64,000 nucleotides of DNA from contig NZ_JXQV01000004.1 in assembly GCF_000834635.1 (NCBI RefSeq), positions 62,001 to 126,000 on the forward strand. Direction: 5' to 3'. A program made the translations under genes and the position numbers. Position 1 is the stretch's first letter. Each line of letters opens with the position of its first letter. Shown piece by piece: positions 1 to 7,467 of this stretch. The DNA comes from Agrobacterium tumefaciens. Its GTDB lineage: Bacteria > Pseudomonadota > Alphaproteobacteria > Rhizobiales > Rhizobiaceae. Below the pieces are notes generated by a model. That model did no database searches. It was not told where the DNA came from and worked only from the letters and a program-made list of their open reading frames with translations.

Positions 1-146
1 TTGCTTTCGGAACCGTAACGCGAGCGGGCAGCCTTCTGGATGGCGTCGGCCATCGCGGCGAGCACGATTTCGCGGTCGATGACCTTTTCGCGCGCAACAG
101 CATCGGCGATCTGCAGAAGCTCAAGCCGGTTAGCACTTACTGCCAT
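1..146 (-). CDS. nusA: Transcription termination/antitermination factor NusA, N-terminal fragment
   Basis: The first 48 codons of a minus-strand gene run off the left edge. The reading begins MAVSANRLELLQIADAVARE and continues through a segment rich in Ala and charged residues that matches the start of NusA, the RNA-polymerase-binding factor controlling pausing, termination and antitermination. It lies 52 bases downstream of rimP on the same strand, the conserved rimP-nusA(-infB) order. S1 and KH domains would lie outside the window, so the call rests on the N-terminus plus gene order. Confidence 0.85.
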   Translation of the reverse strand, partial: MAVSANRLELLQIADAVAREKVIDREIVLAAMADAIQKAARSRYGSES

Positions 147-198
147 TTTTATGTCTCCGTAAGTCGTTTTGCCCGCGTATCAGGGCTTACGTTGGGAA

Positions 199-789
199 TT
201 AGTCTTCGTCTGCTTCTTCGTTTTGGTTGGCGGCGGCGGCAGCGGCCTTGGCCTGCTTGTCCGCCTTCAGCGCCTCGCGAATCAGATCATCGGTCAGGAT
301 CAGCTTCGCGTCAGAAAGAGTATTGAACGGGATCATCACCACCGGCTCTTCACCGTAAGCGATCTGGTCTCGTTCCAGTCTGAAACCGTCTTCTTCGACG
401 CTTGCGATCTTGCCGCGGAAGCGTTTGCGGTTATCAACCAGAATGGATGTCTCGACCTTGACGATATGGCCCTGCCAACGGACAAAATCCACCTTGCGCA
501 CCATCGGCCTGTCAATGCCGGGCGATGACACTTCGAGATGATACGCCGTTTGAACGGGATCTTCTACATCCAGAACCGGAGAAATGGCGAGCGATACCGC
601 TTCGCAATCCTGGACGGTCATGGTTCCGTCTTCACGCTCGGCCATGACCTGCAAGGTCGCGCCGTTCTGGTTGGACAGGCGAACCCGCACCAGCAGATAG
701 CCCATGCCTGTCAGCACCGGCTCGATGATCTCGGCGATGCGCTGGTCAACGCCTGTTTCGGTTATCAGTCTTGGTTCGGCTTCTGCCAT
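199..789 (-). CDS. rimP: Ribosome maturation factor RimP
   Basis: The 196-residue product matches RimP, a cytoplasmic factor that helps assemble the 30S subunit. The N-terminal alpha/beta domain carries the family pattern ([19 protein letters not shown] near residues 13-31, then [11 protein letters not shown] near residues 86-96) and is followed by the SH3-like C-terminal domain. The tail is acidic and Ala-rich (QNEEADED), and slightly longer than in E. coli (about 150 residues). It is the first gene of the rimP-nusA operon. Its mRNA leader contains an intrinsic terminator (849-880) and a second hairpin (813-834), so readthrough may set expression. Confidence 0.95.
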   Translation of the reverse strand: MAEAEPRLITETGVDQRIAEIIEPVLTGMGYLLVRVRLSNQNGATLQVMAEREDGTMTVQDCEAVSLAISPVLDVEDPVQTAYHLEVSSPGIDRPMVRKVDFVRWQGHIVKVETSILVDNRKRFRGKIASVEEDGFRLERDQIAYGEEPVVMIPFNTLSDAKLILTDDLIREALKADKQAKAAAAAANQNEEADED

Positions 790-812
790 TGTGGCCTTCC
801 GGTCTCATGTCC

Positions 813-834
813 AAACCGGCTTTTGGGCCGGTTT
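813..834 (-). other. Hairpin in the rimP mRNA leader
   Basis: An 8-bp perfect inverted repeat (AAACCGGC / GCCGGTTT) surrounds a 6-base loop, 24 bases upstream of the rimP start. It has no strong T run in either direction, so it may be a secondary structure of the leader, or part of an alternative fold with the upstream terminator, and not a terminator itself. Confidence 0.5.
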
Positions 835-848
835 TCAGGGCGCCTAAC

Positions 849-880
849 GAAAAAGAGCGGAGCCTTTCGGCCCCACTCTT
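849..880 (-). terminator. Intrinsic terminator inside the rimP-nusA leader
   Basis: Read on the minus strand, a 12-bp stem (853-864 with 869-880, including two G-T pairs) is closed by a GAAA tetraloop and followed by a run of T (plus-strand A at 850-854). It lies about 60 bases upstream of rimP and just downstream of the candidate promoter at 908-936. No gene lies between them, so it would cut a transcript of about 50 nt before rimP unless it is read through. Confidence 0.7.
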
Positions 881-907
881 CATCAGACGATCAAGAATTT
901 GAATGTC

Positions 908-936
908 CGTATAGACCCTTATCTGCAATATTGCAA
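908..936 (-). promoter_or_regulatory. Candidate sigma-70 promoter for the rimP-nusA operon
   Basis: On the minus strand, TTGCAA (931-936) and TATACG (908-913) are separated by exactly 17 bases, giving a predicted start near 901. This is the best-spaced promoter-like pair in the gap between rimP and the divergent MFS gene. Confidence 0.5.
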
Positions 937-1067
937 GGATGCGGCGTAAAACGAGCAAAATTGCCCGCCGTCACAATTTTACCGTCCAATCGCTTGAAAC
1001 AGTAGCATCCTCTCAAACGGCGTCTATAGTGTCAGCCGGATGAGCCATTGCATCAATTGGACTGCCC

Positions 1068-2696
1068 GTGCCTGATAGAAAATCCCCACTGCTGCCATTG
1101 CGCCACCAGACATACAGAACGATCTGGTTTGCGAGTATCGCGTCGAATTTTGGCGGGCTTATTCAGGCCGTCGGCGCTGCATGGATGATGACGGCACTGT
1201 CGTCGTCTGAAAACATGATTGCGCTAGTGCAGGCATCGACCTCGCTTCCCATCATGCTGTTTTCGCTGGTATCTGGCGCATTGGCTGATAGCTTCGACCG
1301 TCGCCGCATCATGATCTCGGCACAGTTCCTGATGCTGACGGCCTCCGTCATGCTGACGGTTTTTGCGTGGTTCGGCTGGCTTTCGCCATGGCTCTTGCTG
1401 TTCTTCACCTTCATGATCGGCTGTGGAACGGCGCTCAACAATCCGTCATGGCAGGCGTCCGTGGGAGAAATGGTGCCGCGTGAGGATCTGCCCGCAGCCG
1501 TGACGCTGAACAGCGTCGGCTTTAATATTACCCGCAGCGTCGGCCCGGCCATTGGTGGTGTCATCGTGGCGGTTGGCGGCGCGGCGGCGGCATTTCTCGT
1601 CAATACATTCAGCTATTTCGCGCTGATCTACGCATTGGTGAAATGGCAGCCGCCGAAAAGCACATCGACCCTGCCACGCGAGCAACTGTTCGCGGCAATT
1701 TCCGCTGGCATGCGCTACGTGGCGATGTCGCCCAATATCGGCAAGGTGCTGGTGCGCGGCTTTCTGTTCGGCCTGTCAGCCAGCGCGATTTTGGCGCTGA
1801 TGCCGCTGGTTGCGCGGGATCTGGTGCAGGGCGGACCATTGACCTATGGCATCATGCTCGGCGCTTTCGGGGTGGGGGCCGTGGGCGGGGCCCTGATTAG
1901 TGCGCGTCTTCGCGAAACATTGAGCAGCGAGTGGATCGTGCGCGTCGCCTTTCTGGGCTTTGCGCTGAGTGCGGGTGTGACGGCCATCAGCACCAATGCA
2001 ATCGTGACGGCGCTTTTCCTCACCATCGCCGGCGCGAGCTGGGTGCTGGCGCTCTCGCTGTTCAACACCATCGTGCAACTGTCCACGCCGCGCTGGGTGG
2101 TGGGGCGTGCTTTGTCGCTCTACCAGACGCTCACCTTCGGCGGCATCGCGCTGGGAAGCTGGCTGTGGGGATCGCTGGCGGAGGATTACGGCCTAAGCTA
2201 TTCGTTGCTCTGTTCGTGCGTGCTGATGCTGCTCGGTGTTATCGTCGGTTTCAAGCTGACGATGCCAGCCTTTGCCTCGCTCAATCTCGATCCGCTTAAC
2301 CGCTTTGTGGAGCCGAACCTGCTTCTCGACGTCAAGCCTCGCAGCGGACCGATTGCCATTCTCGTGGATTACGAGATCGATGATGCGGATCTGGCAGAAT
2401 TTATGACCATCATGGTGGAGCGTCGACGCATTCGCCTGCGCGATGGTGCGCAGAACTGGACGTTGATGCGCGATCTCGAAAACCCCGATATCTGGACGGA
2501 AATCTACCACGTGCCGACATGGGTCGAATATGTCCGGCACAACCAGCGCCGCACCCAGGCGGATGCGGAAAGCTGGGACAGCATTTTAAAGCTGCACCGC
2601 GGCTCGACCCGCCCTCGCGTGCACCGAATGATCGAACGTCAGGCTATACCGCCGCAGGACGATATTTTCCACAAGGCGCATATCGAGCCGCATTGA
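1068..2696 (+). CDS. MFS transporter of the EntS-like (MFS_3) type with C-terminal extension
   Basis: This 542-residue inner-membrane protein has about 12 hydrophobic segments in residues 15-400 and an MFS-like loop, GALADSFDRRRIMI, near residues 65-79. The overall pattern matches the MFS_3/EntS-like drug or siderophore exporter families. Residues from about 418 to the end form a soluble tail (SGPIAILVDYEIDDADLAEF...) that resembles a dimeric alpha-beta-barrel (antibiotic-monooxygenase-like) domain, a fusion seen in several proteobacterial MFS_3 proteins. The start is a GTG codon. It is divergent from rimP and convergent with the ABC cassette. The substrate cannot be told from sequence. Confidence 0.8.
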   Translation: MPDRKSPLLPLRHQTYRTIWFASIASNFGGLIQAVGAAWMMTALSSSENMIALVQASTSLPIMLFSLVSGALADSFDRRRIMISAQFLMLTASVMLTVFAWFGWLSPWLLLFFTFMIGCGTALNNPSWQASVGEMVPREDLPAAVTLNSVGFNITRSVGPAIGGVIVAVGGAAAAFLVNTFSYFALIYALVKWQPPKSTSTLPREQLFAAISAGMRYVAMSPNIGKVLVRGFLFGLSASAILALMPLVARDLVQGGPLTYGIMLGAFGVGAVGGALISARLRETLSSEWIVRVAFLGFALSAGVTAISTNAIVTALFLTIAGASWVLALSLFNTIVQLSTPRWVVGRALSLYQTLTFGGIALGSWLWGSLAEDYGLSYSLLCSCVLMLLGVIVGFKLTMPAFASLNLDPLNRFVEPNLLLDVKPRSGPIAILVDYEIDDADLAEFMTIMVERRRIRLRDGAQNWTLMRDLENPDIWTEIYHVPTWVEYVRHNQRRTQADAESWDSILKLHRGSTRPRVHRMIERQAIPPQDDIFHKAHIEPH

Positions 2697-2725
2697 GCCG
2701 AGCCTAGTGGCGGCCATGCGCCTTG

Positions 2726-4015
2726 CTACCCGCGAAGTGCTTCGGCAGGTGACTGGCGATAGGCAAGCCATGCTGGAAGAACGGCAAGAACCGCCGCAAC
2801 AGCCAGCAGCACCGCCGCCTGCGTTACATCCGCCTGTGCAAATTCCACCGGCATGACGACGCCGCTTCTGGCGACAAGCATGCCGGTGATAACCTTGGCC
2901 GCTGCAAAACCAATGGCGAAGCCGAGCGCGATGCCGGCTGCAAACAGCGCGAACAGCTCCGTCCAGACGATCAGCGAGATAGACGACCGGGGCGCACCGA
3001 AGGCCCTCAACGCTCCGATCTGTTTTCGCCTTTGAACGATATGGGTCAAGGTCACGAGAATAAGCGATGCGCCGACCAGACCCTGCGCTCCGATGGCGAC
3101 GACAGACAGCACCTGCCGTGCGTCACCCAGCGTGGCATAGAGTTTCGTCAGCACCTCGCCAGGAAAGACCGCAAGCGTGTTGCCCTGCCGGTATTCCTGC
3201 CTCAGCTTATAGGCATCGGCAATGGTCTTCGGTTTGACCAGAATGGCTGGAACACCGGGTGTTTCGGTCGTGAAGGTCTCATTCAGCCCGCCTTCTTCGT
3301 GGTCATGCGCCTCATGATTGTGCGCATCGTGATCGTGCGGTTCGGACCCATGCGCCTCATGGACTTCGGCTGCGTGGTCATGCCCCTCATGATCGTGCGC
3401 ATGCTCTCCGGCTTCCATGCCGTGAATGTGCCAGACGGAGCTGATGGGCACCAGAATGGCGCGATCCCACGGCGTGCCCGTTGGCTTCAGACGCCCCTGA
3501 ACGTGATAGACGATTTCCGTATGGGTATGGCCGCCTTCTTCCGCTGAGCCGTGCATCGGCTTGATCTCTGCGCCAATAGGCAAATCCACGGCAGAGCCAA
3601 TCACGGCGTCTTCACCATCGGCAAGACCCTGGCCTTCCGTCAGACCGCCTGACGTGTTGTCGATGAGCGCGGTGGTCGTTCCGACAATCGGATAGCCGGC
3701 AAAGGAATCACCAAAGCCGACCGGCCCGGCCCATGAGACGCGGGGATCCTTGGCCAGCTTTGCCAATGTCTCACCACCGACGAGCGGCAAGGGTGCAGCC
3801 TGTAGAAAGACCGAGGAAAGTACGAGTTGCGCTTCGCTACCGGCAGCGCCGATGACGAGATCGAATTTATCGGCTGCGCGGGCGGTTCCCAGCCGAAGCG
3901 CGCGCTCCTGCAAGGTCACGGTCACGCCGAGCGCCGTTGCGAGCGAAACAAGGAGTACGACGACGAGAGAACCGGCCCAGAGGCGCTTCAGATCGGAGAG
4001 AATAAAACGGATCAT
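2726..4015 (-). CDS. ABC transporter permease (FtsX/MacB type) with a His-rich periplasmic loop
   Basis: This 429-residue permease has one N-terminal membrane segment (about 13-34), a large extracytoplasmic domain, and three C-terminal membrane segments. That is the FtsX/MacB/LolC layout. Residues 196-240 are very rich in His, Asp and Glu (repeats such as HDHE and HDHD), and further His are found at 155-165; this suggests binding of zinc or another transition metal. It is the last gene of a three-gene operon with an ATPase (one base between them) and a DUF3299-like Tat-exported protein. Gene content recalls the zinc-responsive PA4063-PA4066 cluster of Pseudomonas aeruginosa. Metal handling is an inference from the His-rich loop and that comparison. 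Confidence 0.8.
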   Translation of the reverse strand: MIRFILSDLKRLWAGSLVVVLLVSLATALGVTVTLQERALRLGTARAADKFDLVIGAAGSEAQLVLSSVFLQAAPLPLVGGETLAKLAKDPRVSWAGPVGFGDSFAGYPIVGTTTALIDNTSGGLTEGQGLADGEDAVIGSAVDLPIGAEIKPMHGSAEEGGHTHTEIVYHVQGRLKPTGTPWDRAILVPISSVWHIHGMEAGEHAHDHEGHDHAAEVHEAHGSEPHDHDAHNHEAHDHEEGGLNETFTTETPGVPAILVKPKTIADAYKLRQEYRQGNTLAVFPGEVLTKLYATLGDARQVLSVVAIGAQGLVGASLILVTLTHIVQRRKQIGALRAFGAPRSSISLIVWTELFALFAAGIALGFAIGFAAAKVITGMLVARSGVVMPVEFAQADVTQAAVLLAVAAVLAVLPAWLAYRQSPAEALRG

Positions 4016-4016
4016 A

Positions 4017-4697
4017 TCAAGGGTTCCCGGCGGTGTCGGTCAGGATACGGCCATTGGCGAGTTCCAGACGGCGGTTGAGGCGGTCTGCCAGAAGCCTGTC
4101 ATGGGTGATGACAACAAGCGTGGCGCCTTCCGCCCGGGCCAGATCGACCAGCAGGCGGCCGATGGCCTCGGCATTCTCGGGGTCAAGGCTTGCGGTGGGC
4201 TCGTCGGCAACAATGACGCCGGGCTTTCGCAACAGCGCACGCGCAATCGCCACGCGCTGCATCTCGCCGCGAGACATGGTGTCGATGGACTGGTCCGGTC
4301 GTTTCAAACCGGTCTTTTTCAGCAATTTGCCTGCCCGCTTGCCGTAATCTCTCGACATTGCGTGGCTGAGGCGAACGGGCAGAAGCACGTTTTCGATGGC
4401 CGACAGGCCCGGCAGCAAATGAAAGTCCTGCATGACGAGGCCGACATTCTGGCCACGCCACTGGTCTCGTCTGGTTTCGGTCAATCCGGCGATGTCATCA
4501 TCGCTCCAGACAACCGTGCCCTGGCAAACCCGCTCCAGCCCGGTGATGATGTTGACGAAGGTGCTTTTGCCCGATCCGGATGCACCCGAGATTGCCACCA
4601 TTTCACCAGCCGCAATGCTCAGCGCATCAATGTGAAGGACGGGTTTGGCAAGGCCGGGATAGGAAACGGCAAGGTCTGTTATGGTGAGGGACAGCAT
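4017..4697 (-). CDS. ABC transporter ATP-binding protein (LolD/MacB type)
   Basis: This 226-residue ATPase has Walker A (GASGSGKST, about residues 35-43), a signature motif of the form MSRGEMQRVAIARAL, Walker B (VIVADEPTASLD) and the switch His (VVITHD). This is the short LolD/MacB-like class that pairs with FtsX-type permeases to move or pull on substrates in the periplasm. It sits between its permease and the Tat-exported partner, with gaps of one or two bases, so all three are probably translated from one mRNA. Confidence 0.9.
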   Translation of the reverse strand: MLSLTITDLAVSYPGLAKPVLHIDALSIAAGEMVAISGASGSGKSTFVNIITGLERVCQGTVVWSDDDIAGLTETRRDQWRGQNVGLVMQDFHLLPGLSAIENVLLPVRLSHAMSRDYGKRAGKLLKKTGLKRPDQSIDTMSRGEMQRVAIARALLRKPGVIVADEPTASLDPENAEAIGRLLVDLARAEGATLVVITHDRLLADRLNRRLELANGRILTDTAGNP

Positions 4698-4699
4698 GG

Positions 4700-5164
4700 T
4701 CAGGACACCGCATATTGTGCGTCACGAATGCGCACGAGGCTGACGAAACCGGTTTCCGGATCGGTCCAGGAGCCGTGTTCAAGGATGCCGGTGACATCGA
4801 TGGTTGTGCTCGGCTGGACGAAGGTCTGCTTTTCCGAGAGGTAGACCACGACGATATTATCCGGCCAGTCGGAATCCGACGAGCAGAACGGGCAGAGCGC
4901 CATGGGAATTTCCGTCAGCACGAAGAAGGCAGCTTCCGCCTTCAAGGGCGGGGCCATGAAGCCCTTCATGCGGATTTCCTTGCCGCTCAACTGTCTCAGC
5001 TTTTCGGAAAATTCCAGGCCCAGCACACCGATCTTGCCATACATCTCATCGAAGGTCAGCGGCGAGGGTGCCGCGAGAGACGGTCCTGCCCAAAGGGAAA
5101 AACCCGCCAGACCGGCGAGTTGAAGCGACTGCCTGCGTGTGAGCGGTGGGGAGGGGTGCGCCAT
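4700..5164 (-). CDS. DUF3299-like periplasmic protein with Tat signal, first gene of the ABC cassette
   Basis: The 154-residue product starts with a twin-arginine signal (TRRQSLQLAGLAGF, about residues 9-22, then a hydrophobic stretch and an Ala-rich cleavage region near 32). The mature part resembles DUF3299, an OB-fold-like family often found beside metal-responsive ABC genes. Features include GKEIRMKGFMAPPL and a Cys pair in ALCPFCSSDSDWP that could bind metal or form a disulfide. It heads the operon; a palindromic repeat (5199-5303) lies about 35 bases upstream. The biochemical role is unknown. A function as periplasmic partner of the permease is inference from position. Confidence 0.7.
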   Translation of the reverse strand: MAHPSPPLTRRQSLQLAGLAGFSLWAGPSLAAPSPLTFDEMYGKIGVLGLEFSEKLRQLSGKEIRMKGFMAPPLKAEAAFFVLTEIPMALCPFCSSDSDWPDNIVVVYLSEKQTFVQPSTTIDVTGILEHGSWTDPETGFVSLVRIRDAQYAVS

Positions 5165-5198
5165 GGCGATCTCCGATCTGACCTGTCCGGGTTATTCG

Positions 5199-5303
5199 AG
5201 AGCAATTCCAGCAAAAGTGGGAACCGGTTTTGCGTCCGGAATTGCGTAAAAACAAACAGATAGAGCATTGGAGGCGACGCCTTTTCGCCGGAAATGCTCT
5301 AAA
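5199..5303 (+). repeat. Rhizobiales-type palindromic intergenic element, copy 1
   Basis: This composite palindromic element consists of an outer GAGCAATTCC...GGAATTGC dyad with a core AAACCGGTTTT-like dyad, a linker AAAACAAACAGATAGAGC, and a second imperfect hairpin ending in ATGCTCT. The first 70 or so bases are nearly identical to an oppositely oriented copy at 38275-38378. Such elements are common between genes in Rhizobium, Sinorhizobium and Agrobacterium. This copy separates the alkaline phosphatase terminator from the ABC cassette. Confidence 0.8.
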
Positions 5304-5309
5304 CGAGAT

Positions 5310-5338
5310 GATCCGGCCCGCAGGCTGCGAGCCGGATC
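5310..5338 (-). terminator. Terminator-like hairpin after the alkaline phosphatase gene
   Basis: A 13-bp stem (5310-5322 with 5326-5338, one G-T pair) with a 3-base loop lies about 20 bases past the phosphatase stop codon on the minus strand. The following T run is weak, so it may end the transcript or only protect its 3' end. Confidence 0.55.
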
Positions 5339-5358
5339 CTGATCAGCAACAGCGGTGA

Positions 5359-7116
5359 TTACTGCGTCTGCTTTGTGCCGAGGGCGAATGTATCGGCCAG
5401 CACGCGGTAGACGTCGCTCTGTTCCATGTAGCCCTTGAACTCTTCCGAGCCGGGGCCTGTGGACTGGAGCACGATATCGTCTACGGCGTGAACGCCGCTA
5501 TCGCCATCCTTGGGAATGTTGCCCTGAACGAACACAGCGCCTGGAACGTTCTTGTAGGCTTCGTTGGCGATGTATTCCTTCTTCTCGTTCTGGATTGCCG
5601 GAACGAAAGGACCATCCATCTTCGGACGGAATGTTTCATAATGGTCTGGACCATTATTGGCATTCAGGAACAGGCGGCGGGTCACGTCGATCCGGTCTGG
5701 ATAACCGTCATTATCCTTGTCTTCGTAGTTCGGGAAACCGGCTTCGGCATAGGTGCCGACCTTGGCGCGCATTTCATCGCCCGGCTTTTCGTCATCGACG
5801 GTGCCGATGATGGAAACGCCATGGGTGTGGTCGCCGGTAACGACGATCAGCGTGTCAGGGTTCTTGGCAGCGAATTCACGCGCAACGCCGACGGCCTTGT
5901 CGAATTCGATGGTTTCCATGACGGCGCGGTCCCAATCCAGCGGGTGGGACATCTTGTCGATATTGGCCGCTTCAACCATCAGGAAGAAACCGTTCTGGTT
6001 CTTGGAAAGCTCACCGAGCGCTGCCTTGGTCATGTCAACGAGGCCGGGCTGGTTTGGAAACTTGTCGACAGTGCCCTTCTTGAGGAAGTTGCGGTCAAGC
6101 ACGGTATCCATGTTGCTTGTGTGGAACAGGCCCAGAAGCTTGCCGGTGTTGGAGCCTTCAGCCTTTTCAAGCTCGCTCTTGTCGGTTGCCAGCGTGTAGC
6201 CTGCATCCTTGAACAGCTTGATATAGTCCTTGTCGTCCTTGCGCTTGGAACCGGGTGTTTCCTTGCCGAGGAAATAGGCCGAACCACCACCGAGCGCTAC
6301 GTCTGGCTTCACGTCCAGCATCATGCCGGTGATTTCGGCTTTGTCGGCGCGCTTGCGGGTGTGGGAAACGATGGCCGCAGGCGTCGCATCCTGCAATTCG
6401 GATGTGGTCACGATGCCGATGGACTTCTTCGTCTGGCGGCGCAGAGCCTCACCCATCGTCTCAACCTTCGGGTCGTCAAGGCTGGAAGGCGTGCGGTCGC
6501 CATAAACGCCAAGAGCGTTCACAGGAGCCTTGTGGCCGGTCATGTAGGCAGACATGGTGTTGGCGCTATCGGTCGCGATGGCTTCCGTGGAAGACGTGCC
6601 GATGAAGGCCATGCGGTCCATCTCATCCATGTTGAGGCGACCGTTCGCCTTGCCTTCTGTCATGCCCTTGGACATGATGCGGGCAGCGGTGCGGTGGGCA
6701 ACAGACAGGCCATCACCCAGAAGGAAAATGATGTTCTTGGCCTTTGGTGCTTCCGGCGTGCCGTAAACGGTCCATGTGACGTTCTTGGTTTCAGAACCGG
6801 CAGAAACTTCCACCTTGTAATCGCCAGCCTTGGCAATCTTGAGGCCACGCAGTGTTACCGCCGAACCAAGGATCTTGTCTTCCTTGCCCTTTTCTTCCGC
6901 AACAAATGTCACGTCAGCGCCGAACACAGCCTTGTAATCCTGACCATTGACCATGATCTTGATATCATCGGCCTTGACCACGCTCTTGAACTCGACCTTG
7001 AAGTCGAACGGCGAGCCGGTCAGGATCGTGGCACGATCAAGGGGGTAGACAGTCGCGGCCTGGGCAGCACCGGCAAGAACGGTGGTTGCAACAAGCATGG
7101 CGAGAAATTGGCGCAT
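5359..7116 (-). CDS. Alkaline phosphatase (PhoA family), periplasmic
   Basis: The 585-residue precursor has a signal peptide (about 1-20, ending GAAQA). An extra N-terminal beta-rich domain of about 100 residues comes next. The catalytic domain then follows, with LGDG (metal Asp135), TDSAN (nucleophile Ser184, matching the Asp-Ser-Ala of E. coli PhoA), a His-Pro-Leu-Asp motif, and VVTGDHTHG near residues 420-430 (metal ligands). It hydrolyses phosphate monoesters to release phosphate. A Pho-box-like site and -10 element lie just upstream, which fits induction by phosphate starvation. The N-terminal domain makes it longer than E. coli PhoA (471). Confidence 0.9.
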   Translation of the reverse strand: MRQFLAMLVATTVLAGAAQAATVYPLDRATILTGSPFDFKVEFKSVVKADDIKIMVNGQDYKAVFGADVTFVAEEKGKEDKILGSAVTLRGLKIAKAGDYKVEVSAGSETKNVTWTVYGTPEAPKAKNIIFLLGDGLSVAHRTAARIMSKGMTEGKANGRLNMDEMDRMAFIGTSSTEAIATDSANTMSAYMTGHKAPVNALGVYGDRTPSSLDDPKVETMGEALRRQTKKSIGIVTTSELQDATPAAIVSHTRKRADKAEITGMMLDVKPDVALGGGSAYFLGKETPGSKRKDDKDYIKLFKDAGYTLATDKSELEKAEGSNTGKLLGLFHTSNMDTVLDRNFLKKGTVDKFPNQPGLVDMTKAALGELSKNQNGFFLMVEAANIDKMSHPLDWDRAVMETIEFDKAVGVAREFAAKNPDTLIVVTGDHTHGVSIIGTVDDEKPGDEMRAKVGTYAEAGFPNYEDKDNDGYPDRIDVTRRLFLNANNGPDHYETFRPKMDGPFVPAIQNEKKEYIANEAYKNVPGAVFVQGNIPKDGDSGVHAVDDIVLQSTGPGSEEFKGYMEQSDVYRVLADTFALGTKQTQ

Positions 7117-7156
7117 GAGAACCTCGCGGTATGGGTGTTTCGTTGAAGATGTACAC

Positions 7157-7191
7157 GCCTATAGGCAAGGTGCATGACAACGTCGTGACGG
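7157..7191 (-). promoter_or_regulatory. Putative Pho box and -10 element of the alkaline phosphatase gene
   Basis: On the minus strand, bases 7191-7174 read CCGTCAC-GACG-TTGTCAT. This matches 11 of 14 positions of the rhizobial PhoB consensus CTGTCAT-N4-CTGTCAT. A -10-like TATAGG (within 7157-7163) follows at the spacing expected when the Pho box replaces the -35 element. It sits 58 bases upstream of the start codon. Confidence 0.5.
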
Positions 7192-7326
7192 TTCTGGCCA
7201 TATTGCGTCGAGCGCTGAAAGGGCGAAGATTTCGGCATTACGATGCGGTGCGCCGGTACGGGGGTGCCTCAATTGGTTATGAAGGCTTCATTTCTTCATT
7301 TTTGCGCCCCTCAGCAGCGGTATCGC

Positions 7327-7355
7327 CTTGCAGGCAGAAAAATCGCTCCTTATAT
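7327..7355 (+). promoter_or_regulatory. RpoH (heat-shock sigma) type promoter of dnaK
   Basis: CTTG (7327-7330), an 18-base spacer and CTTATAT (7349-7355) fit the alphaproteobacterial RpoH consensus CTTG-N17/18-CYTATNT. It leaves a 5' leader of about 105 bases before dnaK. Confidence 0.65.
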
Positions 7356-7467
7356 ACCCCGCAGACCAGCAGAAATGCTGCCCAAACCGGAAGACCATCC
7401 AAGTCAAGGAGTTGTCAGTGGAATGCCTCCCGGGGTTCCGACAATTCGCTTCAAGGAGAGAAGAAAA

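Larger units (their letters stand above)
7117..7467. other. Divergent regulatory gap between alkaline phosphatase and dnaK
   Basis: This 351-base gap holds no credible gene. It contains the putative Pho box for the minus-strand phosphatase and the RpoH-type promoter and leader of dnaK. I see no CIRCE inverted repeat, so HrcA probably does not act here. Confidence 0.7.

Noticed and set aside
169-1005. Plus-strand open frames at 169-528 and 538-1005 over rimP
   Set aside because: They are opposite rimP and its leader, contain no motif and no Shine-Dalgarno.
5165-5198. Zur box for the His-rich ABC cassette
   Set aside because: No palindrome with a GTTAT-like core is visible in the short space before the first gene.
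5488-7146. Long open frame of 552 codons antisense to the alkaline phosphatase gene
   Set aside because: It lies entirely opposite a well-conserved gene, has no family similarity and no ribosome-binding site; it follows from the base bias of the real gene.
7243-7467. N-terminal extension of DnaK by 75 codons
   Set aside because: The extension has no similarity to Hsp70, includes the RpoH promoter, and the ATG at 7468 has a strong Shine-Dalgarno.
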